Shown: positions 36,748-45,574 of the stretch, in pieces
How the letters are laid out: each line of letters opens with the position of its first letter
Numbering within the stretch: position 1 is the stretch's first letter
Origin: Salegentibacter sp.
Lineage (GTDB): Bacteria; Bacteroidota; Bacteroidia; Flavobacteriales; Flavobacteriaceae
Direction: 5' to 3'
Assembly: GCA_017795085.1 (NCBI GenBank)
Contig: CP051246.1
Span: 3,846,514-3,910,513, forward strand
DNA length: 64,000 nucleotides
Program-made: the position numbers and the translations under genes
The notes under the pieces: model-generated
Told to the model about the DNA's origin: nothing
What the model saw: the letters and a program-made list of their open reading frames with translations, nothing else
Database searches by the model: none

Positions 36748-39273
36748 CTATTCCCAAGTTGTCTTTAGCTTGTTTATCATTGCAGAAGTCCCTCCATTAT
36801 ATTGAATACCAAAGCCACCGAATGAATTGGAGGTAACTTCTTTTTCCAACTGCACTTCCCCAACCACTCCGGGCCGTTTAGTCTGGGGTTGGGAGATTGC
36901 TGGCGAGCTCATATGTGCCAGTAGCTTTTCACCTTTCATTTCTATCGTTATCGTACAAGGTGTAATATAAGAGCTGCTGGTTACTGCTTTACTAATTTCG
37001 ACAACATCGCCATTATCATATTTTATAAGCATACAATCTACTGCATCCCCATATTTGGTGGTCCGAATTAAGCGCAAGGCATATCCACTCATAGTTTTCA
37101 CATCAAATTTTATGAGTACATCCATATACAAATGAGCTATACTAAAACCCTGACCAGCCGTTTTAAAAGGAGAAACAGTTAGACTAAGCTTCATGTCATC
37201 ATACTTTTTTTCAATGGGAGTATAAAACATACTGGCACTTCGCCCCTGTAAAAGCCCCTCCATATTTGCTGCTCCGTCTTTACCTTCCCCATAGTACCAT
37301 GCATCACCTTCTTTTGTAATAGATCCGTTTTTGTCCTGATCTGCTGGTTTAAAATGCCAAAGAGTCCAGAAACCGGGTATAACCTCAGGTTGATTACCAG
37401 TAGGAAAGTTTCGAAAATCGGTATATAAAATTTTTGGATTTGAACGTACATCGCTGGCGGTAATGGGCTGCTTCAGCACAAAAGCAATAGCTTTTCCTTC
37501 GTGGGAGCGAATATGCCTGGGAACTACCGAAACCATCATGTAATACCCTACATCGCCGGAAGAAAGTCTATATTCCCGGAGTGGAGTATCTCTTGATACG
37601 GCTACTTCTATAGGGTTGGTTCCTCTGGCATCTGTACAGCGGTACCAACTCACTAATGAATGATCGGAAAAGTTCGTATCCAACTGATAGTTCAGTTTCA
37701 GTATTCCGTTTTTTTCTAAGGAAATAGCCGGTGAACTAGTAAATTTTGGCCCCTCTAGAATAGAAGGATGAACCTGTACTATACTCGCAGCTTGCAAACC
37801 AGATGGGGTAACGGCTCTTATCTCTATTGTCCTGCTTTCATTCTGTTTATTTGTAGGAATTACTTGACAAAGCTTTCCGTCTTCACTTACTTTTAATGCC
37901 ACCAGGGCTGTATCTTTTGGTGCTACCGACCACTTGATGATCTCTCCTGCCGCCTCATAGTTTCCAAACCTCAGGAACTTCGCATTTAAGCCAGCGGTAT
38001 CCTTGTTCGTTTCAATAGATAATTGCGAAGGTGTAATTTGCAACTTTACAGGAAGTTTCTGATATTTTTTTCCCTGCTCTTTTTCGGCTGCTAGCACATT
38101 CTTTTTTATTCCCATAGGATCCCAATCGTCATTCCCCTGCAAAAGATTGTATGTATTATATATCACCTTACCATCATGCTCTAAACGGTAAGCATCTAGT
38201 ACCGACTCTCCAGTCATATCTACGGTAGTTTTCGGATCATTTTTACTGATTAATATTGGCTGATTGTTAAGCGTAACATTGTATTGATAATTTCGCATAT
38301 TACCGGGTGGCACGTCACGCCAACCCAAATAAGTCTCAGATTTACTTGTAAAACGGGTATCTACCACTGCCACCTGACCGTTGGCCTTAGTAAAATACTG
38401 ATTACCGCCGGTAAACAACCGGATATCAGAATTCAGAAATGCTGCTCCCGTACCGGTAGTATGGTAGAAGGGTTTAGAACTATAAAAATCAAGCGTACAA
38501 TTAAGATACACTGCTGTGCCGCATAAGGCATCATCGGTTGACTCAAAATGACAACGGTCAAACAATACCCGTTTACCTCCTACAAAAGGATTCAGGTTGA
38601 GCCGGCTGATAAAGCGAGTGTTTCGAGCAACAATTTTATCACCATTACAATGAATTAGCTGAGCCTGCACAATGGCCGTGGCTCTTTTTTTTCTGTTCAG
38701 TGCCGGCTTTAGCGGATATTTCAAATCAACATTGCAATAGTTGCCAAAGGTTATATTCTCGGCGCTGGTTCCATCGCCATTAAATTTGAACATGGTAAAA
38801 TTACCCTTCGCCCCAATGGTTTGTCCGCGGTTGCAGGCCAGCACCACATTTTCCGGACGATCGGATAAGCCGAAAAAGCGCAACCATTCGCATTTAATGA
38901 CGAGACCATAAGGCGTTGATCCCTCTTCAGGAACCCGAATGTCCAGATCATCTGGATCGTCAATCCAATAAACATAAGGAGCAATAAAAAGAGTCATGGG
39001 CGCTTCCTCAGTCCCGTTGGTCAAGTGTTCAGCTGCCTGATTAATGGAATTAAATACAAAAGGATAATTGGCTACCACTTTATCCGAAAGTTGGCCATCT
39101 ATAAAAAAGGCTTTTGGTCCCAACGTAATCGTATCTCCTCTATACACGATATATTCACCCCCAAAAGTAATAGGGTTGGTGCTATCGAGTGATTTATAAC
39201 GCGACAGTTCTTGAGCAGAACAAATCAGTACGTTAAGAAAAAGGATTAGGCTGAAGAATAATGTTCTTTTCAT
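36748..39273 (-). CDS. Divergent pectin-methylesterase-fold protein, non-canonical active site
   Basis: An 841-residue exported protein (signal MKRTLFFSLILFLNVLICSA). Residues about 70-400 follow the CE8 beta-helix plan: FVFNSINQAAEHL, HCNGDKIVARNTRFISRL, FDRCHFESTDDALCGTAVYL, and a C-terminal LLQGNDDWDP like the NWQPL/NWNPK ends of true CE8. The catalytic Gln-Asp of QDT is absent (ISRLNLNP instead), DFIFG reads DDALCG, and LGRPW reads YLGWRD. Ig-like regions (about 415-610) and a C-terminal beta-sandwich with DFRNFPTGNQPEVIPGFWTL (about 635-841) follow. It is third after susC3-susD3, the usual position of a surface binding or enzyme protein. It may be an altered esterase or a binding protein; no activity can be claimed. 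Confidence 0.75.
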   Translation of the reverse strand: MKRTLFFSLILFLNVLICSAQELSRYKSLDSTNPITFGGEYIVYRGDTITLGPKAFFIDGQLSDKVVANYPFVFNSINQAAEHLTNGTEEAPMTLFIAPYVYWIDDPDDLDIRVPEEGSTPYGLVIKCEWLRFFGLSDRPENVVLACNRGQTIGAKGNFTMFKFNGDGTSAENITFGNYCNVDLKYPLKPALNRKKRATAIVQAQLIHCNGDKIVARNTRFISRLNLNPFVGGKRVLFDRCHFESTDDALCGTAVYLNCTLDFYSSKPFYHTTGTGAAFLNSDIRLFTGGNQYFTKANGQVAVVDTRFTSKSETYLGWRDVPPGNMRNYQYNVTLNNQPILISKNDPKTTVDMTGESVLDAYRLEHDGKVIYNTYNLLQGNDDWDPMGIKKNVLAAEKEQGKKYQKLPVKLQITPSQLSIETNKDTAGLNAKFLRFGNYEAAGEIIKWSVAPKDTALVALKVSEDGKLCQVIPTNKQNESRTIEIRAVTPSGLQAASIVQVHPSILEGPKFTSSPAISLEKNGILKLNYQLDTNFSDHSLVSWYRCTDARGTNPIEVAVSRDTPLREYRLSSGDVGYYMMVSVVPRHIRSHEGKAIAFVLKQPITASDVRSNPKILYTDFRNFPTGNQPEVIPGFWTLWHFKPADQDKNGSITKEGDAWYYGEGKDGAANMEGLLQGRSASMFYTPIEKKYDDMKLSLTVSPFKTAGQGFSIAHLYMDVLIKFDVKTMSGYALRLIRTTKYGDAVDCMLIKYDNGDVVEISKAVTSSSYITPCTITIEMKGEKLLAHMSSPAISQPQTKRPGVVGEVQLEKEVTSNSFGGFGIQYNGGTSAMINKLKTTWE

Positions 39274-39388
39274 TTCATTGTTGTATTTTAATTTTCATCA
39301 ATTTAGATCCCAGATATAGGAATGTACAAATTGAGACATTTTCACTTTTCAAAGCGTGGTTTTACAATATTTATAATTTATCTAAATA

Positions 39389-39420
39389 AGTAACCCACTA
39401 CAATGAAATAGTGGGTTACT
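39389..39420 (-). terminator. Strong hairpin after susD3
   Basis: A perfect 12-bp stem (AGTAACCCACTA/TAGTGGGTTACT) with an 8-nt loop, starting 29 bp after the susD3 stop. No long T-run follows on the minus strand (ATTTAGATAAATT), so it may act as an mRNA 3'-end stabiliser or processing site rather than a strict terminator. Confidence 0.65.
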
Positions 39421-39449
39421 AGGAATCTGTTTAACCAATTTGGATTTAT

Positions 39450-41567
39450 TTATTGTGATGCATGTCCGTATCCCTGGGTAATATTTCCATTAGATTGATC
39501 CAATGTTTCAGATGGTATTGCTCTTATATAACGAGGTGGCTGACCAGAGTCATAATAAGAATCAGGATATCCCCTAAAAATATCTGAAGTATATTGACTT
39601 TCGTTTGAAATAATGTTAGAACCCCAGTCAGATTTTACATAACCATCTGCTTCCAGGGCAGCAGCCACAGGACCATCGGGATCTATATATTCATATAAGC
39701 CTCGGATAGCTAAATTAACTTTGTCACTTTCCAGTGTATTTATATAATCGACCCAAGTATCACTAGTCCCTCTCCAACCTGGGGCTAGTACAGGGTATGT
39801 AGGATCTTCTGACGACAGGCCGTCTGGTGTTTGAGTGGTAAGTAGGTTTAATGACGGATCTATTTCTTTTATATCAACATACTTAGTCCAGATATAATTG
39901 GAAATTGTCATTCCCGTTTCTGGAAATGTATAATACCCATTTGATTTTAATCCTTCTACCATCTTATTTTGCGTATCGCGAAGTTTAATAATCCTTTCTG
40001 GCATTGTACCTAAAAGAATCATATCCCATCGTGTTTTACCTTCGCCTGCTAATTCTAATTTTCGTTCAAACTCTATGGCATCCAATAAATCTTGTCCCGA
40101 CTTTCCTTCTATATAGCTTGTTACAAATTCGGCTTGGTCCTCTGCATCAAACGCACGACTACGAACTTTCTCAAAATAAGTCTTAGCTGTAGCTTCATCA
40201 CCTGTAGCAGCAGCGGCATAAGCTAAACGCAGCATAATATCTCCCATGCGTAATTGTTGCCAATTACATCCAGATCTACGTTGTGCAGCTTCATATGGAT
40301 CTTGAAAACGGGCTTCGTCTAATTTATTCATAGCTAAACCTCCTTTTTCACGACTACCCGGCGCAAAATTTATTAAAAGCTCTGATGCCTTCCCTGAATT
40401 TGCTGTAACTGCTGCAGTTACATCGCGACGCTTATCGTTTGGTTGAAAATCGCCATAATAAAAACTAGAATAAATACGCGCCTGACCGTAATTTTTTGCC
40501 GGATAACCATTAGATCCGGGACCTCCTGACGGACGACCAAATGAATACGGAAAATCTGAATTAAAGCCCTGAGTATAACCTGATTCATAGATTGATTCAG
40601 GACTAACCTCCAAATTCATTAAATATTGAAAATTATACTGAAAAGGATTATTAAACCCTTCCCCTCTTGGATCGTTTTCTATCAAATATGCAGAACCTGA
40701 ATTCTCAATGGTTTTTAAATAATACTCCTTAGCTATTGTCATATAATTTTGCCAATCACTACGCCTTACATATTTAGCTTGCCAAGTAGAGTTCTCTGTC
40801 CCTATCTGATCAAAAGTTACATTTCCGTAATCAAAATCTGTACGTCTTAATTGATATCCAGCAGCATCAAATGCTAATTGTCCAATTAATGCATACCCAT
40901 ATGTACCAGAAAAACGTTCTGCATTTATCCCACCCTGGCCCAAATTATACATTAAAGGCACGGCGTTTTTAAGTACATTAATTTCATTTTCATAGATTAC
41001 ATCTCTTGAGGTTAGGCCTAAAGTATCTGATTGAGACTTAGTTCTAAGTGGATAATCGAAATACGGAACGTCTCCAAAATATTTTATTAATAATTTGTAA
41101 CATGTGGCGCGAGCAGCCAAAGCTTCCCCATAAAGTTGAGTCCAATCTCCGGCTTCACCGGATGTTTTCTCCGCTTGGTACTCTTCTTTTTCTTCAAAAG
41201 CTTCCAAAATAATATTACAACGATTAATTATGCGATAACACTCATTAAATGTACTACGTGAATTAGTATCATCAATATTAAATTCTTCAGCAAATAATCC
41301 CTCTGGAATATGACGTCCTTGAGAAGCATAATTTTCAGGATGCTTCTCAGAATCTGATCCTACTACTTCTGTTTCATAATACAATAACCTGTCTAAATCG
41401 TACCAGATTTCATAAATTCCCGCCAACACTTTTTGAGCATCACCAACAGTTGAAACTACTAAGTCTTCATCAACATTTGACGGTGCTTCTACATCAAGAA
41501 AATCTTTCTGACATGCCGTATTAATTAAGAGCACCATCGTTAACAATACATAAAATAACTTTTTCAT
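39450..41567 (-). CDS. SusD/RagB-family surface glycan-binding lipoprotein (SusD3)
   Basis: A 705-residue protein, long for SusD, with the lipobox VLLINTACQKDF. Family features: LAARATCYKLLIKYFGDVPY, WQQLRMGDIMLRLAYAAAAT and the C-terminal FERKLELAGEGKTRWDMILLG. The extra length lies mostly in the C-terminal third, where SusD proteins have variable ligand-binding loops. It is 12 bp behind susC3. A strong hairpin follows the gene. Ligand unknown; pectin-derived by context. Confidence 0.93.
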   Translation of the reverse strand: MKKLFYVLLTMVLLINTACQKDFLDVEAPSNVDEDLVVSTVGDAQKVLAGIYEIWYDLDRLLYYETEVVGSDSEKHPENYASQGRHIPEGLFAEEFNIDDTNSRSTFNECYRIINRCNIILEAFEEKEEYQAEKTSGEAGDWTQLYGEALAARATCYKLLIKYFGDVPYFDYPLRTKSQSDTLGLTSRDVIYENEINVLKNAVPLMYNLGQGGINAERFSGTYGYALIGQLAFDAAGYQLRRTDFDYGNVTFDQIGTENSTWQAKYVRRSDWQNYMTIAKEYYLKTIENSGSAYLIENDPRGEGFNNPFQYNFQYLMNLEVSPESIYESGYTQGFNSDFPYSFGRPSGGPGSNGYPAKNYGQARIYSSFYYGDFQPNDKRRDVTAAVTANSGKASELLINFAPGSREKGGLAMNKLDEARFQDPYEAAQRRSGCNWQQLRMGDIMLRLAYAAAATGDEATAKTYFEKVRSRAFDAEDQAEFVTSYIEGKSGQDLLDAIEFERKLELAGEGKTRWDMILLGTMPERIIKLRDTQNKMVEGLKSNGYYTFPETGMTISNYIWTKYVDIKEIDPSLNLLTTQTPDGLSSEDPTYPVLAPGWRGTSDTWVDYINTLESDKVNLAIRGLYEYIDPDGPVAAALEADGYVKSDWGSNIISNESQYTSDIFRGYPDSYYDSGQPPRYIRAIPSETLDQSNGNITQGYGHASQ

Positions 41568-41579
41568 AATTTACACAAA

Positions 41580-44500
41580 TTAAAATTCAACATTTACTCC
41601 AAGCGTGTACGTACGCGAACGTGGGTAAGATCCGAAATCAAGTCCAGGAGTCGGGTAGAAATCACTTCTGGAATTATCAGCACTTACTTCCGGATCGAAA
41701 CCACTGTAATTTGTTAAAACAAAAGCATTGTAAACAGTACCGTAAACACGAAAACTATTTATTCCCAACTTACCAGACACAGAGTCTGGTAATGTATATC
41801 CCAACGTGGCTGTATTAAGTCTTAAGAAAGAACCATCTTCAACAGCAAAAGTGGATACTATAGTACTCTCTGGATAAGGCAAGTGTGTTGTGGCATTCTC
41901 ATTAAGAGCATCTAATGCTGCAGGATCCACAACACTCGTTAGTTGCCCGTCGATGATGTCGTAAATTTTATAATGCCCTGCTAATTCTTGAAATCTATTT
42001 CTATAAAGCCCAGCTTCTTTATTTCCCAAATAAGCTTGTTGATGCGTTGCGTTATAAATATCATTACCTACACTCCAGTTAAAATTAAAACCAAAATCGA
42101 TAGCTTTAAAATTTCCTGTTAAATTAAAACCTCCCGTGTGATCTGGATTGGTATCTCCTATAATTCTAACATCCTCGTCATTAATTAAACCATCGCCGTT
42201 ATAATCTACGGCTTTTTGAACCCCTGGATATGCTGTCTGATCACCAGGTTTATTCTGAACTGTTCCATAAACAAAACCTAAAACACCACTAGCATAATCA
42301 GGCACACCGTCTTTTAGTGTGTATACTTGAGTCTCTGGGTCGTAATTAAAATCATCTGTTGTATAATAACCATCATGAGTATATCCTCTAATTAAACCAA
42401 CTGGTTTACCAACTTCAAATGCATAATCTTCTCTTGGATTTTGAGCAACTCCTCCCCAGCCTGCACTATAGGAATTATTAATGCCATCAGCTAATTCATC
42501 TATATTTCCTCTATTGAAGTTTATGTTAAAACTTGCGTCCAGATTAAAATCTTCAGAAGTTATCAGATTTGCATTTAATAAAATCTCAATACCCTTATTA
42601 CTCGTAGAACCTATATTTTCTTGAGTGAATTCAAATCCAGTTAGACCTGAAACAGGCGATACCAATAATAAATCTTCAACAGTATTTTTGTAAACTTCAA
42701 CTGTACCCGATAATTTTCGATTAAAAAGCGAAAAATCTACACCTAAATTTCTTGTAATAGTAGTTTCCCATTTAAGGTCTGGGTTAGCCAGTAATGCTGA
42801 GGCCGGCGTATAATTGGGCTGTAATACTTCGTTTATTGAATAGCTACCCACTCCAGATGCCCAACTTTGTTTCCATAGCTCTGAACTAATCGCATCACTA
42901 CCTACAGAACCATAAGCTAATCGTACCTTTAGGTTATCCAACCAGCTTACATCTTTTAGGAATGCTTCTTCAGATGCCCGCCAGGCAATTGCTCCCGCTG
43001 GAAAATACCCCCAACGATTAGACGGTGCGAATCGAGAAGAACCATCAGCTCGAAATGTTCCAGTAAATAAATATTTATCCAATAACGAATAATTTAGACG
43101 TCCAAAATAAGAATTTAACCTATTTGCCGGAGACACATTGGATTGAAAGAAATTTTGATCACCTCTAGTTACATCATAATCTCTCAAATTAGCAAAAGCA
43201 CGATCAGCATCATAAGCTTTATCATACCTAACACCTCTAACATCAACACTCTCAGAACCAGAATCAAGAACTTCCATACCTGCAAGAACAGTTAACTCAT
43301 GATTTTCTCCTAAACCGTTAACCTCGTAAGTTAATGTATTGGCAAAACGTAGATTCCAACCTTCAGAAGACACTAGCCGCGCATCACCTCCAAAAGTTCG
43401 CTCTTGAGTAGAAGGGTTTATATAATTATTAGCATATGCGCCACTCCAAATTTTTCTTCTACTCCAATTAACACCTAATCCCAAATCGGATCTTGCAGTT
43501 AGACCGTTTATAATCTCCCAACTTAATGCTGAATTAGCTACTAAAGATCGATTTCTGCTTAAATTAAAATTATCATTTATTATAGAAACTGGGTTAAACG
43601 CATCCTGAAGTATACTATTATAATCACCTAATTGCGTGTTGCTGGTAACATCTAAATCTCCTAATACATCATCCCTATCAACAGGTCGGAAATAGTAACC
43701 TGTTGAGTTTCCTGAGTTATCTAATTCCTTTTCCTGTGAAAACCTAGTGTTTAGTGTAAAATCTAGCTTTTCACCCAATTTTTGATCTAAATTAAGCGAC
43801 AGGTTAGTTCTTTCGTAACCTGAACCAACCTTATTTCCTTCTTGATCTAAATGGTTTAATGCTAATAAATATTTTGTATTTTCATTGCCACTTGATATAT
43901 TAAAATTATGGTTATGCGTAAATGCACTATTATATAATTCCTTAGTATAGTCCCGACTATTAACATTTCTGTAATAATCTATCCCTTCAGAATTACTGCC
44001 ATTTTGAGATCCTATTAACCACAATTTTTCCCAAGCATCTCTATATTGTTCACCAATGGCATCTGCGTATGCCCAGTTATATTCTATATAATCATAAGCC
44101 TCCATAACTGGTATATAATTAGGTATAACACTATATTGGGCATAACCATCATAATTAACGGTTGTCCTACCCGTTTTACCACTTTTAGTAGTTATAATAA
44201 CAACCCCATTAGCTCCACGCGCACCATATATTGCTGTTGAGGATGCATCCTTAAGTACATCGATGCTTTCTATTTGGTTACCAGGAATATTACTAATTGA
44301 ACTAACCGGAAATCCATCTACAATAAATAAAGGCTGGTTACTTTGCGACACAGAACCTCCTCCTCGTACGCGTATAGCAATATCTGCACCTGGACGGCCA
44401 TCCTGGGTAGTAACATTAACACCAGGCAGTCTTCCTTGTAGAGCTTGAGCAGCATCGGGTACTGGAACAGCAGCCAGGTCTTCTCCTGATACAGAAGCAA

Positions 44501-44873
44501 TCGCCCCGGTAACATCTCTTCTGGATGATGTACCATACCCTACTACTACTACCTCATCTAATGCATCACTATCTTCTTCCAGGACAACATTAGAGAAATC
44601 AGCTTGCCCAACCACTAACTCAATCGTTTTCGTGCCTATGAAAGAAAAAATCAAAACCTCCCCGGGAGCAGCATCTATACTAAAATTTCCATCAAAATCA
44701 GTTTGGGTTCCTCTATTGGAGTTCTCTACTAGGATATTTACTCCAGGTAGCGGCATACCAGATTTGTCTGTAACACTTCCTGTTATATTGGACGTATTTT
44801 GTGCGTAAATTGGCAAACATAATAGTACTCCCAATAAAAGGGAATAATACCTAATACTCTTTTTTGCTTTCAT
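41580..44873 (-). CDS. SusC/RagA-family TonB-dependent transporter (SusC3)
   Basis: A 1097-residue transporter: signal peptide (LLGVLLCLPIYAQ), a carboxypeptidase-regulatory-like domain (ITGSVTDKSGMPLPGVNILV), a plug (VVVVGYGTSSRRDVTGAIAS; LPGVNVTTQDGRPGADIAIR; VLKDASSTAIYGARGANGV) and a barrel ending TYTLGVNVEF. There is no STN domain. By eye the coding DNA looks more AT-rich than susC1 and susC2. No good promoter lies in the 70 bp before it. The nearest promoter-operator is at 45410, with a decayed susC 5' end in between, so its mRNA leader would be about 535 nt. Confidence 0.95.
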   Translation of the reverse strand: MKAKKSIRYYSLLLGVLLCLPIYAQNTSNITGSVTDKSGMPLPGVNILVENSNRGTQTDFDGNFSIDAAPGEVLIFSFIGTKTIELVVGQADFSNVVLEEDSDALDEVVVVGYGTSSRRDVTGAIASVSGEDLAAVPVPDAAQALQGRLPGVNVTTQDGRPGADIAIRVRGGGSVSQSNQPLFIVDGFPVSSISNIPGNQIESIDVLKDASSTAIYGARGANGVVIITTKSGKTGRTTVNYDGYAQYSVIPNYIPVMEAYDYIEYNWAYADAIGEQYRDAWEKLWLIGSQNGSNSEGIDYYRNVNSRDYTKELYNSAFTHNHNFNISSGNENTKYLLALNHLDQEGNKVGSGYERTNLSLNLDQKLGEKLDFTLNTRFSQEKELDNSGNSTGYYFRPVDRDDVLGDLDVTSNTQLGDYNSILQDAFNPVSIINDNFNLSRNRSLVANSALSWEIINGLTARSDLGLGVNWSRRKIWSGAYANNYINPSTQERTFGGDARLVSSEGWNLRFANTLTYEVNGLGENHELTVLAGMEVLDSGSESVDVRGVRYDKAYDADRAFANLRDYDVTRGDQNFFQSNVSPANRLNSYFGRLNYSLLDKYLFTGTFRADGSSRFAPSNRWGYFPAGAIAWRASEEAFLKDVSWLDNLKVRLAYGSVGSDAISSELWKQSWASGVGSYSINEVLQPNYTPASALLANPDLKWETTITRNLGVDFSLFNRKLSGTVEVYKNTVEDLLLVSPVSGLTGFEFTQENIGSTSNKGIEILLNANLITSEDFNLDASFNINFNRGNIDELADGINNSYSAGWGGVAQNPREDYAFEVGKPVGLIRGYTHDGYYTTDDFNYDPETQVYTLKDGVPDYASGVLGFVYGTVQNKPGDQTAYPGVQKAVDYNGDGLINDEDVRIIGDTNPDHTGGFNLTGNFKAIDFGFNFNWSVGNDIYNATHQQAYLGNKEAGLYRNRFQELAGHYKIYDIIDGQLTSVVDPAALDALNENATTHLPYPESTIVSTFAVEDGSFLRLNTATLGYTLPDSVSGKLGINSFRVYGTVYNAFVLTNYSGFDPEVSADNSRSDFYPTPGLDFGSYPRSRTYTLGVNVEF

Positions 44874-44944
44874 TCTTTAATTGTTTAGTTAGTTTATTTT
44901 TATTACAATCGAAAATTTTAATAAATCGCCGTAGATTTAAAACT

Positions 44945-45285
44945 TAAATTTAACAATAGCAACTTCATCCATTGATCAAGGTCAGGCTCCAGACTCACAT
45001 CTACAATGGCTGAACCATTTACTTCCATCTCATTCGTATGTTTTGTACCACAAAAATACAGCACCTTGCCTAGTTATTAAGTTCAATACTATATTGCCTG
45101 TCAAAATTAGAAGCAGTACATTTTCAATCACATATACACCGGGAATTGGCTGCTTCGTTTCCGGGTCGGTAATTGTTCTTGAAACAGTAAGTGGATCCTA
45201 GGCATGTAAATTAGCACAGTACAAAAAACACCCCGAAAAAGAGTAATTGAAAACTTCGGGATAACTACAGTAATTTCTGATTCAG
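44945..45285 (-). pseudogene. Relic of a susC 5' end (about 110 codons) upstream of susC3
   Basis: This stretch aligns with the first about 110 codons of susC2 plus its leader. The former start ATG is CTG (45285-45283). The signal-peptide end CANLHAQ survives as TGT GCT AAT TTA CAT GCC followed by TAG, a CAG-to-TAG nonsense change. VSGIIIDPETEQPVPG is still recognisable as TVS-TITDPETKQPIPG, and several small deletions shift the frame further on. The match stops near 44945, about 70 bp before the intact susC3. A transporter gene thus seems to have been replaced, leaving the old promoter and 5' end in place. Confidence 0.85.
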
Positions 45286-45409
45286 AACTGATTATTGTTT
45301 TTGGTTATTAAATATTAAAATACGAATTGAAGCATTCAATAAACTTCACTCCTTTTCGTCAAACCCAGTAAAAACACGGGATTAATGGTCGTTTAGACTA
45401 CAATTTTAC

Positions 45410-45453
45410 TGTAATCGATTACACAAACATACAACTCTTATTAATAAATCAAA
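45410..45453 (-). promoter_or_regulatory. Promoter-operator upstream of the susC relic (likely drives susC3)
   Basis: On the minus strand: TTTG (45453-45450), an 18-bp spacer, TATGTTTG (45431-45424), then directly TGTAATCGATTACA (45423-45410). All parts are perfect, although the gene it originally served is dead. That preservation suggests selection for driving susC3-susD3 about 535 bp downstream. Confidence 0.78.
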
Positions 45454-45560
45454 AAAATTATCATAAAAAAATATTAATTTTACTTTTTAGAAGACACATA
45501 ATTCACATATTAATTTATTTTTTGCTTTAAAATAGCCAATAATCATATGTGATTACTGAA

Positions 45561-45574
45561 TATGCAATCGATAT
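45561..45574. promoter_or_regulatory. Conserved ATCGAT-core element upstream of susC3 operator
   Basis: TATGCAATCGATAT differs by one base from the susC1 and susC2 copies and lies 151 bp upstream of the operator start. The surrounding sequence has diverged much more, which argues that the element is kept by selection. Confidence 0.5.
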
